A stretch of DNA of 64,000 nt from Blastococcus sp. CT_GayMR16 (GTDB taxonomy: Bacteria; Actinomycetota; Actinomycetes; Mycobacteriales; Geodermatophilaceae): the NCBI RefSeq assembly GCF_004570875.1, contig NZ_SPQK01000019.1:31864-95863 (forward strand), in the 5' to 3' direction. A model generated the notes under the pieces. It saw nothing but the letters and a program-made list of their open reading frames with translations. It searched no databases and was not told the DNA's origin. Within the stretch, counting starts at the first letter, position 1, and every line of letters starts with the position of its first letter. The position numbers and the translations under genes are program-made. Below are positions 9,095 through 15,821 of the stretch, piece by piece.

Positions 9095-9745
9095 GTGACT
9101 CCCCCGGGCCCGACCGTGCGGAGGGTCGACGACCCGGACGAAGAGGCACCCGACGTCCGGCTCGCCGAGCAGCGCGACGTGCCGCGGATCGCCGCCACCC
9201 TCACCATCGCGCTCGCCGACTCGCGCTGGACCCGCTGGGCCCTGCCCGACGACGGCCGGATGCAGCGCCTCACCCGCCTGAACGAGCTGGACGCCGGACA
9301 CCGGGGCGTCGCCACACACACCGCCTGGGTCACCGAGGACGTCAGTGCGGTGGCTGTGTGGGAGCCGCCCGCGGGTACCGCTCCCCTGCCGGACGACGTC
9401 CGTGCCGCGCTGGCGCGCGAACTCCCGTACCTGGCCGCCGACCGGTGGGCCGCGGTTTCCGGGACCGCTGACCTGATCGCCGCCGCCCGCCCGGAGGCGC
9501 CGCACTGGTGGCTGGCGCACCTCGGCGTACGGCCGACGGCGCGACGGCGCGGCCTGGCGGCGGCCGTGCTCGCACCGGTACTGGTGCGCTGCGACACCGA
9601 GGGCACGTTGGCCGCGGCCGCCGTCCACAGCTGGGCCAACGTGCGGTTCCTGCGGGGCTTCGGCTTCGAGGTCACCCTGACCGGCCGGACGACGGACGAC
9701 GAGCTCCCGCTCTGGGTGCTGGTGCGGCAGCCTCAGCGCCGCTGA
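9095..9745 (+). CDS. GNAT family N-acetyltransferase
   Basis: The 216-residue product has a C-terminal half that fits the GNAT acetyl-CoA site: the beta4-strand HWWLAHLGVRPTARRRGLAAAVL holds the (R/Q)xxGx(G/A)-type pyrophosphate loop near residues 145-160, and HSWANVRFLRGFGFEV is the usual N-x-x-x-F-x-x-x-G-F ending. The substrate is unknown. The GTG at 9095 is used, just after the preceding hairpin. No neighbour suggests the acceptor. Confidence 0.82.
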   Translation: MTPPGPTVRRVDDPDEEAPDVRLAEQRDVPRIAATLTIALADSRWTRWALPDDGRMQRLTRLNELDAGHRGVATHTAWVTEDVSAVAVWEPPAGTAPLPDDVRAALARELPYLAADRWAAVSGTADLIAAARPEAPHWWLAHLGVRPTARRRGLAAAVLAPVLVRCDTEGTLAAAAVHSWANVRFLRGFGFEVTLTGRTTDDELPLWVLVRQPQRR

Positions 9746-9762
9746 GATCTCTTCGCCGGCCC

Positions 9763-9790
9763 TGTCGATCCGGCCGGTAGCCGTTCGTAC
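9763..9790 (+). promoter_or_regulatory. Probable ECF-type promoter upstream of the YCII/ECF42 pair
   Basis: TGTCGA at 9763-9768 is followed after 17 bases by CGTAC at 9786-9790, about 50 bases before the YCII start. TGTCGA is, from memory, the -35 motif associated with ECF42 sigma factors, so this is probably where the downstream sigma factor transcribes its own operon. Confidence 0.5.
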
Positions 9791-9841
9791 AGAGGGTGAG
9801 CAGCCGGTGGGAGAACCGGCGCAGACCCGAGGAGGAACGAG

Positions 9842-10183
9842 ATGCCGCAGTACCTGCTCACGATCTACCAACCCGACGGCGATCCGCCCCCGCCCGAGGT
9901 GATGGGCCCGGTGATGGCCCAGCTGGACGCGCTGAACCGGGAGATGCAGGAGGCCGGCGTGTGGGTCTTCGCGAACGGACTGCACCCCCCGGAGACCGCG
10001 ACGGTGCTGCGGGTCGCGGGAGACGACGTCCTGCTCACCGACGGCCCCTACGTGGAGGGCAAGGAGCACGTCGGCGGGTTCGACATCATCGAAGCGCGGG
10101 ATCTCGACGCCGCCCTGCACTGGGGCCGCAAGCTCGCCCGGGTGCTCACGCCGCTGCCGATCGAGGTCCGGCCGTTCTACTGA
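9842..10183 (+). CDS. YCII/DGPF-family protein
   Basis: The 113-residue protein is a single YCII (DGPF) domain. It begins [11 protein letters not shown] and has the diagnostic [26 protein letters not shown] segment at about residues 67-90. These alpha/beta-barrel proteins occur next to ECF42 sigma factors, often several together, and their activity is not established. GAGGAAC lies upstream of the ATG. The stop overlaps the proposed start of the sigma gene. Confidence 0.88.
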   Translation: MPQYLLTIYQPDGDPPPPEVMGPVMAQLDALNREMQEAGVWVFANGLHPPETATVLRVAGDDVLLTDGPYVEGKEHVGGFDIIEARDLDAALHWGRKLARVLTPLPIEVRPFY

Positions 10184-11388
10184 CAGCCGAGATCGAGCGC
10201 GTGTTCCGGGAGCACTACGGGCGCGCGGTCGCGGTCCTGGTCCGTCTCCTCGGCGACATCGACGCCGCCGAGGAGGCGGTGCAGGACGCGTTCGTCACCG
10301 CCGTCGCGCGCTGGCCGACCGACGGCGTCCCGCCCAGCCCGGCCGGCTGGATCATCACCACCGCCCGGAACCGGGCCATCGACCGGATGCGGCGGGAGAG
10401 CTCCCGCACCGACCGGCACGTCCAGGCCGCGCTGCTCCGCGACGACACACCCCCGGCCGAGGAAGGGCCCGTGCGCGACGACCGACTGCGGCTGATCTTC
10501 ACCTGTTGCCACCCGTCGCTCGCCGTCCCGGCGCAGGTCGCGCTGACCCTGCGACTGCTGGGCGGCCTGACCACGGCGGAGATCGCCGCGGCCTTCCTGG
10601 TGCCCGAAGCGACGATGGCCCAGCGCCTCGTCCGCGCCAAGGCCAAGATCCGCAACGCGCGCATCCCCTACCGGGTGCCGACCGAGGCCGAGCTGCCCGA
10701 CCGGCTGCGCCCCGTCCTCGCCGTCGTCTACCTGGTCTTCACCGAGGGGCACCGCGCGACGTCGGGCGAGGCGCTCGTCCGCGAGGACCTCTGCGCGGAA
10801 GCGATCCGGCTCGGGCGGCTGCTGACGGAGCTCATGCCGGACGAGCCGGAGGTGACAGGTCTGCTGGCGCTGATGCTGCTCGTCGACTCGCGGCGCGCGG
10901 CGCGGACCGGCCCGGACGGCGGTCTCGTGCTGCTGGCCGACCAGGACCGCTCCTGCTGGGACCGGGCGCTGATCGCCGAGGGCCAGGACCTGGTCCGCCG
11001 ATGTCTGCGCCGCAACCAGCCGGGCGCGTACCAGATCCAGGCCGCCATCAACGCCGTGCACAGCGACGCCGCCTCGACCGCCGACACCGAGTGGGGCCAG
11101 ATCCTGGCGCTCTACGACCAGCTGGTGGCGGTGGCGCCCAGCCCGGTGGTCGCCCTGAACCGGGCGGTCGCGGTGGCCGAGGTGTCCGGGCCGTCGGAAG
11201 CCCTCGCCCTCGTGGACGGGCTCGACCTCGCCCGGTCCCACCTGCTGCACGCCGTCCGCGCAGACCTGCTGCGGCGGCTCGGCCGGGCGGACGAGGCGGC
11301 CGACGCCTACGAGGCCGCGATCGCGCTGGCGGGGAACGACCCGGAACGGGCCTTCCTCCGGCGGCGTCGCGCCTCGCTGGGCAGATGA
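10180..11388 (+). CDS. ECF42-group RNA polymerase sigma factor with C-terminal extension
   Basis: The product is about 402 residues. Region 2 ([16 protein letters not shown] ... [18 protein letters not shown]) and region 4 ([20 protein letters not shown] ... [12 protein letters not shown]) are followed by a ~200-residue helical TPR-like extension typical of ECF42 ([38 protein letters not shown]). The start is uncertain: the frame's homologous position is a CTG at 10180 overlapping the YCII TGA (CTGA). The first standard codon in the conserved part is GTG at 10201. It is likely cotranscribed with the YCII gene and autoregulated. Confidence 0.85.
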   Translation: MTAEIERVFREHYGRAVAVLVRLLGDIDAAEEAVQDAFVTAVARWPTDGVPPSPAGWIITTARNRAIDRMRRESSRTDRHVQAALLRDDTPPAEEGPVRDDRLRLIFTCCHPSLAVPAQVALTLRLLGGLTTAEIAAAFLVPEATMAQRLVRAKAKIRNARIPYRVPTEAELPDRLRPVLAVVYLVFTEGHRATSGEALVREDLCAEAIRLGRLLTELMPDEPEVTGLLALMLLVDSRRAARTGPDGGLVLLADQDRSCWDRALIAEGQDLVRRCLRRNQPGAYQIQAAINAVHSDAASTADTEWGQILALYDQLVAVAPSPVVALNRAVAVAEVSGPSEALALVDGLDLARSHLLHAVRADLLRRLGRADEAADAYEAAIALAGNDPERAFLRRRRASLGR

Positions 11389-11424
11389 CCGGCCTGTCGG
11401 TGCTCGCGCGTAGCTTCGCGAAGC

Positions 11425-11808
11425 ATGACCCCTGGCGGCGCGATCACCCTCGGCGCGGTGAACATGGAGGCAGCCGAACCCCGGGCTCTGGCGGCCTTCT
11501 GGGCGCGTCTGCTCGGAGGCGCGGTGACCGGAGATTCCCCGGACCATGCCTTCGTCGCCGCTCGGCACCCCGACGGCTTCGCCATGTTCTTCCAGAAGCG
11601 CGCGGGCCTGCGTCCCGAACGCCAGGGTCAGCACGTCGACCTCACCGTGCCGTGGGGATCCCGGCTCGAGGAGGTCGGCCGGGCGGTCGGTCTGGGTGCC
11701 ACGCACCAGTGGGACGTGCTCGACGAGGTGCCCTGGGTGCGATGGTCCACGTTGCGCGACCCGGAGGGCAACCTCTTCTGCATCGCCGAGCACCCGCCGG
11801 GGCGCTGA
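11425..11808 (+). CDS. VOC (glyoxalase/bleomycin-resistance fold) family protein
   Basis: The 127-residue single-domain product has two beta-alpha-beta-beta-beta modules. It opens with ITLGAVNMEAAEPRALAAFWARLL, and ends with LRDPEGNLFCIAEHPP, the usual VOC C-terminus where Glu is often a metal ligand. The substrate cannot be read from the sequence. It starts at ATG 11425, 36 bases after the sigma-factor gene, and may be part of the same transcript. Confidence 0.82.
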   Translation: MTPGGAITLGAVNMEAAEPRALAAFWARLLGGAVTGDSPDHAFVAARHPDGFAMFFQKRAGLRPERQGQHVDLTVPWGSRLEEVGRAVGLGATHQWDVLDEVPWVRWSTLRDPEGNLFCIAEHPPGR

Positions 11809-11824
11809 GACCGGGACGGCCGCG

Positions 11825-12265
11825 CTAGTCCCAGGTGCGGCGCTGCTTCTTCAGCTGGCCGCGCTGCTTCTTCGCCTCGATCCGGCGCTCCTGAGAGCCC
11901 CGGGTCGGCTTCGTCCGGCGCCGGCTCGGCGGCGGCGGCGCGAGAGCGGCACGCAGGACGGCGGCCAGCCGCTCCCGCGCGGCCTGGCGGTTGCGCAGCT
12001 GCTGACGGTGCTCGCTGGCGGCGATCGTCAGGACGCCGTCCACCAGCCGGGACCCCAGACGGGCCGCGAGCCGCTGCTGCTGGTGCTCGGTCAGCCCCGG
12101 GAGATCCAGCGGCGCGACCGACAGCTCGACCCGTGAGTCGGCGGTGTTGACGCCCTGGCCGCCCGGGCCCGACGAGCGGGAGAACCGCCAGTTCAACGAG
12201 GAAGCGGGGACGACGACGGAGCCGGTGACCACGAGGTCGCCGGACGGCTCGTCGGTCGCTGCCAT
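11825..12265 (-). CDS. arfB: Alternative ribosome-rescue peptidyl-tRNA hydrolase
   Basis: The 146-residue product has the catalytic GGQ loop (SSGPGGQGVNTADSRVEL, residues about 33-50) and a basic C-terminal tail (QERRIEAKKQRGQLKKQRRTW) that in this family enters the mRNA channel of stalled ribosomes. It releases nascent peptides from non-stop complexes. The ATG at 12265 places SLNWRFSRSSGPGGQ near the N-terminus as expected. It is also known as YaeJ/ICT1. The downstream VOC gene is convergent. Confidence 0.93.
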   Translation of the reverse strand: MAATDEPSGDLVVTGSVVVPASSLNWRFSRSSGPGGQGVNTADSRVELSVAPLDLPGLTEHQQQRLAARLGSRLVDGVLTIAASEHRQQLRNRQAARERLAAVLRAALAPPPPSRRRTKPTRGSQERRIEAKKQRGQLKKQRRTWD

Positions 12266-12269
12266 GGGC

Positions 12270-13310
12270 TCAGTGTCCGGCCTGCACGGACGCCGGGGCG
12301 ATGAGGGTGCCCGGTTCGAGGTGCTCGGCCGTCCACCCGGGAACGCTGTCCTGCCACTCGGTCCGCTCGGCCGCGTGCACGCCGCGAAGAATCCGCCGCC
12401 AGGTGAGCGCCCGCTGCAGGGGTCCGACCGCGAGGGCCAGGTCGCACTGGTGCCGGAGCTCGGGCAGGGTGCCGTGGTCGCGCCAGACGTCGAGGTAGGC
12501 GTCCCGGAGCCGGAGCAGCGCGGCATCTCCGTTCGGGACGCCGAGCGCGTCCTGCGCCACCCGGAGCGTCACCAGCAGGCTGAGGAAGGGATGGGAGACG
12601 ACGGCGTCACCCCAGTCGAAGAAGCGGTGCCGCCCCTCGCCCACGAACACGTTCGCGTCGTGCAGGTCGTCGTGCTGCAGCGTGGGCGGGATGCCGGAGT
12701 CCGCCAGCCGGCCGCACAGGTCCTCGTACCGACCGAGGTCGGCGGCCACCCGGTCGCGGACCGCCGTGCTGAGTCCGCCGGGACGCCCCAGGAGCAGGGC
12801 CTCGTCGTCCGCGAGCAGGTCCCGGACCAGGCCGGGCAGCCGCTCGAGCCGGGCATCCGGCACGCCGAGACCCACCATCTTCTCGGCGCGCGGAACCAGC
12901 TCGAGCTGCAGCAGCGCGTAGTCGCGTAGCAAGGCCGTCCAGGCATCGACGGACGCGGCCCCGCCGGCAGCGCGCAGGGTGGGGCCCCCGTCGGGGAGCA
13001 GCATCAGCCGGCGGCCGGGATGCATCGCGAGCGGGACGAGGACGCGGTCGGGCACCCACGCGCCGAGCGCCGTGGCCAGCGGCGGCTCGTGCGCGGAACC
13101 CGGACCGACGGACTTGAGCCACACCGCGCCGCCGTCCACGGGCAGGCGGAAGACCGTGGACCAGGGGTACACGTGCGGCTGTTCCGCCTCGCCGCTCAGC
13201 GCTTTCCCACGCAGGCGGAGCTGCTCGACCGCCCAGGCCAGAGCATCGTCCCGCCAGGCCGGGTCCTGCCACGTACTGATCCCGGTCGTAGTGGCGCCGT
13301 CGGTGCTCAC
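12270..13310 (-). CDS. Aminoglycoside-phosphotransferase (APH)-fold kinase
   Basis: The 346-residue protein has the APH fold. The ATP-binding Lys is probably in VWLKSVGPG (near residue 66). The Brenner catalytic motif is LQHDDLHDANVF (about residues 213-224) and the metal-binding motif FFDWGDAVVSHPF follows. It phosphorylates an unknown small molecule; resistance cannot be assumed because actinobacteria carry many such homologues. It ends four bases before arfB begins, so both are likely cotranscribed. Confidence 0.82.
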   Translation of the reverse strand: MSTDGATTTGISTWQDPAWRDDALAWAVEQLRLRGKALSGEAEQPHVYPWSTVFRLPVDGGAVWLKSVGPGSAHEPPLATALGAWVPDRVLVPLAMHPGRRLMLLPDGGPTLRAAGGAASVDAWTALLRDYALLQLELVPRAEKMVGLGVPDARLERLPGLVRDLLADDEALLLGRPGGLSTAVRDRVAADLGRYEDLCGRLADSGIPPTLQHDDLHDANVFVGEGRHRFFDWGDAVVSHPFLSLLVTLRVAQDALGVPNGDAALLRLRDAYLDVWRDHGTLPELRHQCDLALAVGPLQRALTWRRILRGVHAAERTEWQDSVPGWTAEHLEPGTLIAPASVQAGH

Positions 13311-13371
13311 CGGGCGACGCTAGGTGAGGGCATCGGCGGGCCGCACCTGCTTTACCTGCTTTACCGGCAGG

Positions 13372-13851
13372 TCAGGTGGCCGCGGGCACCGGGTCCGGGC
13401 CTCCAACGGCCCCGGGACGGCAGCGGACCAGCCGGCGCAGGGTGAGCCAGGTGCCGCGGCCGGCGCCGTGCTGCTCGAGGGCCTGCACCGCGTAGGCCGA
13501 GCACGTCGGGGTGAAGTGGCAGCACGGCGCGCGCTTCGGGCTGATCTCCCGCTGATAGACCCGCACCGCGGCCACCAGCCGGTCGGCGAGCCGGGTGCCC
13601 CGCTCCCCCGTGCCGCTCCTGCGCACCTGCCGCACGGTGGCCGGCGCCAGGAGGAAGGAGTCGGTGCCGCAGCCGATGAAGTTGGCCAGGCAGCAGCCGG
13701 TGTTCAGCAGGAACAGATCGCGCAGGCAGGAGTCGTTGGGCCGGCCGTACCCGCGCCCGTAGCCAGGGCCGTAGCCATAGCCCGGTCCGCCGTACCCGCG
13801 TCGGGACCGCCGCCGCCGCGGACCCCAGCCACTGCTCCAGATGAACACCAT
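13372..13851 (-). CDS. YidD-family membrane insertion factor with long N-terminal extension
   Basis: The C-terminal ~70 residues of this 159-residue protein match YidD: VYQREISPKRAPCCHFTPTC (near 95-115), SAYAVQALEQHGAGRGTWLTL, and the RLVRCRP ending. The usual protein has about 70-110 residues. Here the first ~85 residues are a Gly/Tyr/Arg tract (GYGGPGYGYGPGYGRGYGR) and a Cys-rich segment (NTGCCLANFIGCGTDSF). It is not beside rnpA, yidC or rpmH, so it is probably a paralogue. The ATG at 13851 is used; a shorter start within the extension is possible. Confidence 0.82.
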   Translation of the reverse strand: MVFIWSSGWGPRRRRSRRGYGGPGYGYGPGYGRGYGRPNDSCLRDLFLLNTGCCLANFIGCGTDSFLLAPATVRQVRRSGTGERGTRLADRLVAAVRVYQREISPKRAPCCHFTPTCSAYAVQALEQHGAGRGTWLTLRRLVRCRPGAVGGPDPVPAAT

Positions 13852-13871
13852 GGGGGTGGCAGTACCGCGCG

Positions 13872-14912
13872 ATGATCGTGTCCATGCGTTCTCTCGCCGA
13901 GGCCCTCGCCACCGGCACCGTGATCCTCGACGGCGGGCTGTCCACCGAGCTCGAGGCGCGTGGTCACGACGTGAGCTCGGCGCTCTGGTCGGCGCGGCTG
14001 CTGCGGGACGACCCCGGCGCGATCGTCGCGGCGCATGCGGCCTTCGCCGCGGCCGGCGCCCAGGTCGCGACGACGGCGAGCTACCAGGCCACGGTCGAGG
14101 GCTTCGGCGCGGCCGGGGTCGACGCCACCGAGGCCCGCCGGCTGATCGCCTCCTCGGTCGCGCTCGCCCGCGAGGGTCAGGGGGACGGCTGGGTCGCCGG
14201 CTCGGTCGGTCCGTACGGCGCGATGCTCGCCGACGGGTCGGAGTACACCGGGGCCTACGTGGACGCCCTGTCGGTCGCTCGTCTGCGCGCGTTCCACCGG
14301 CCGAGGATGGAGCTGCTGGCCGAGGCCGGCGCCGACGTCCTGGCCTGCGAGACCGTGCCCGCCGCGGCCGAGGCGGAGGCGCTGATCGCCGAGGCCGACG
14401 CGCTCGGGATCCCGGTCTGGCTGTCGCTCACCACGGTGCTCGACGGCGACGGCGTCGCCCGAACCCGGCGGGGAGAGCTCGCCGCCGACGTGTTTGCGAT
14501 GGCCGCCTCCGTCGACGCCGTGATCGCCGTCGGCGTGAACTGCACCGCACCGGCAGCGATCGGCGCGGCGGTCGCGGCGGCGTCCGTCGCCGGGAGGCCG
14601 GTCGTCGTCTACCCGAACAGCGGCGAGAGCTGGGACGCCGTCGGCCGCCGGTGGACCGGCACCCCCGGGATCGCGACGGACGACGTCCCCCCGTGGGTCG
14701 ACGGCGGTGCCCGGCTGGTCGGCGGCTGCTGCCGCGTCCGACCGTCCGACATCGAGCGGGTCGCCATGATGATCAGGAGACCTGATCATAAAGGGTCCTG
14801 GCTCACCGTCGGTGGTGAGCCAGGACCCAGAATGATCAGGAGACCTGATCATCACGCCGGTCAGAGGATGGGTTTGCCGCCGGTCACCGCGATGCGGGCG
14901 CCGGAGATGTAG
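13872..14912 (+). CDS. mmuM: Homocysteine S-methyltransferase family protein
   Basis: The 346-residue frame contains a complete homocysteine-binding barrel: ILDGGLSTELEARG at the start, SYQATVEGF, and the zinc-ligand cysteines in GVNCTAP and GGCCRVRPSDI near residue 290. It methylates homocysteine to methionine, probably from S-methylmethionine. Homologues end soon after the GGCC motif. Here the frame runs on for about 50 residues through a palindromic repeat (14769-14852) and overlaps the SDR gene by 52 bases, so the native stop seems lost. Starts at ATG 13872 or ATG 13884 are both plausible. Confidence 0.85.
   Translation: MIVSMRSLAEALATGTVILDGGLSTELEARGHDVSSALWSARLLRDDPGAIVAAHAAFAAAGAQVATTASYQATVEGFGAAGVDATEARRLIASSVALAREGQGDGWVAGSVGPYGAMLADGSEYTGAYVDALSVARLRAFHRPRMELLAEAGADVLACETVPAAAEAEALIAEADALGIPVWLSLTTVLDGDGVARTRRGELAADVFAMAASVDAVIAVGVNCTAPAAIGAAVAAASVAGRPVVVYPNSGESWDAVGRRWTGTPGIATDDVPPWVDGGARLVGGCCRVRPSDIERVAMMIRRPDHKGSWLTVGGEPGPRMIRRPDHHAGQRMGLPPVTAMRAPEM
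14769..14852. repeat. Composite palindromic repeat: two identical palindromes flanking a hairpin
   Basis: Two identical 21-bp palindromes (9-bp arms ATGATCAGG/CCTGATCAT around AGA) lie at 14769-14789 and 14832-14852. Between them is a perfect 15-bp stem (14793-14807 with 14814-14828, 6-base loop). The whole sits between convergent genes and can act as a bidirectional terminator, but the ordered structure looks like a REP/MITE-type mobile repeat. It lies inside the extended mmuM frame. Confidence 0.88.
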
Positions 14913-15718
14913 CTCGCCTCGTCGCTGGCCAGCAGGACGTAGGCCGGTGCGAGCTCGGCCGGCTGGGCGGCCCGGCCCATCGGCACCTGCTCCCCGAAGC
15001 CCTCCACCTTCTCCGGCGGCATCGTCGCCGGGATCAGCGGCGTCCAGACCGGGCCGGGCGCGACACTGTTCGCCCGGATGCCCCTCTCCGCCAGCATCTG
15101 CGCCAGGCTCGCGGTGAAGTTCGCAATCCCGGCCTTGGTCATCGCGTAGGGCGCGAGGTCGGGGCTGGGCATGTCGGAGTTCACCGAGGACGAGTTGATG
15201 ATCGAGGCGCCCGGCTGCATGTGCGGGATGGCCGCCTTGCAGAGGATGAACATCGCCGAGAGGTTCACCGCGAGCGTGTGGTCCCACTCCTCGTCGGCGA
15301 CCTCGTCGAGCGAGGGGTGGCTCATCTGGAACGCGGCGTTGTTCACCAGGACGTCGACCCGCCCGAACACCTCGACCGCCCTCGGGATGATCGTCGTGAC
15401 GTGGGCGCGGTCGGCCAGGTCGCCCGCCACCAACAGGCACCGGCGGCCGGCTTCCTCCACGTACTTCGAGGTGTCCTTGGCGTCCTCGTGCTCGTTCAGG
15501 TACGAGATCAGGACGTCGGCGCCCTCACGCGCGAACGCGATGGCCACGGCTCGGCCGATGCCGCTGTCCCCGCCGGTGATCACCGCGACCTTGCCGGTCA
15601 GCTTCCCGGAGCCGCGGTAGCTCTCCTCGCCGTGGTCTGGCTTCGGATCCATCTTCCCGAGCACGCCGGGAGGCTCCTGCTGCTGCGCGGGCTGCGATTC
15701 GGGGCGGGGTTCGGCCAC
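14861..15718 (-). CDS. SDR family oxidoreductase, YghA-like
   Basis: The protein has 285 residues. After a Pro/Gln-rich N-terminus (about 40 residues) comes the Rossmann motif TGGDSGIGRAVAIAFAREG. It then has NNAAFQ, catalytic Ser in SIINSSSVNS, and YAMTKAG (Y-x-x-x-K), ending with the substrate loop and SGARIAVTGGKPIL. This arrangement is typical of the YghA/YdaD/general-stress SDR group that uses NAD(P)H; the substrate is unknown. The GTG at 15718 is chosen because GAGGAGG lies just upstream. Its 3' end overlaps the extended mmuM frame antisense. Confidence 0.88.
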   Translation of the reverse strand: MAEPRPESQPAQQQEPPGVLGKMDPKPDHGEESYRGSGKLTGKVAVITGGDSGIGRAVAIAFAREGADVLISYLNEHEDAKDTSKYVEEAGRRCLLVAGDLADRAHVTTIIPRAVEVFGRVDVLVNNAAFQMSHPSLDEVADEEWDHTLAVNLSAMFILCKAAIPHMQPGASIINSSSVNSDMPSPDLAPYAMTKAGIANFTASLAQMLAERGIRANSVAPGPVWTPLIPATMPPEKVEGFGEQVPMGRAAQPAELAPAYVLLASDEASYISGARIAVTGGKPIL

Positions 15719-15821
15719 GTCGTCCTCCTCTGTGCGTCGTCGTCGGGGACCGCCTACCCGCGCGGCGCACGAGGACACCTGCGCGGGAAGGGAACGCGCG
15801 TCAGGCACGCTGTTCCTCACG

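Noticed and set aside
12270..13310. Antibiotic-resistance kinase
   Set aside because: The APH fold is clear, but it is common to many metabolic kinases; resistance is not supported.
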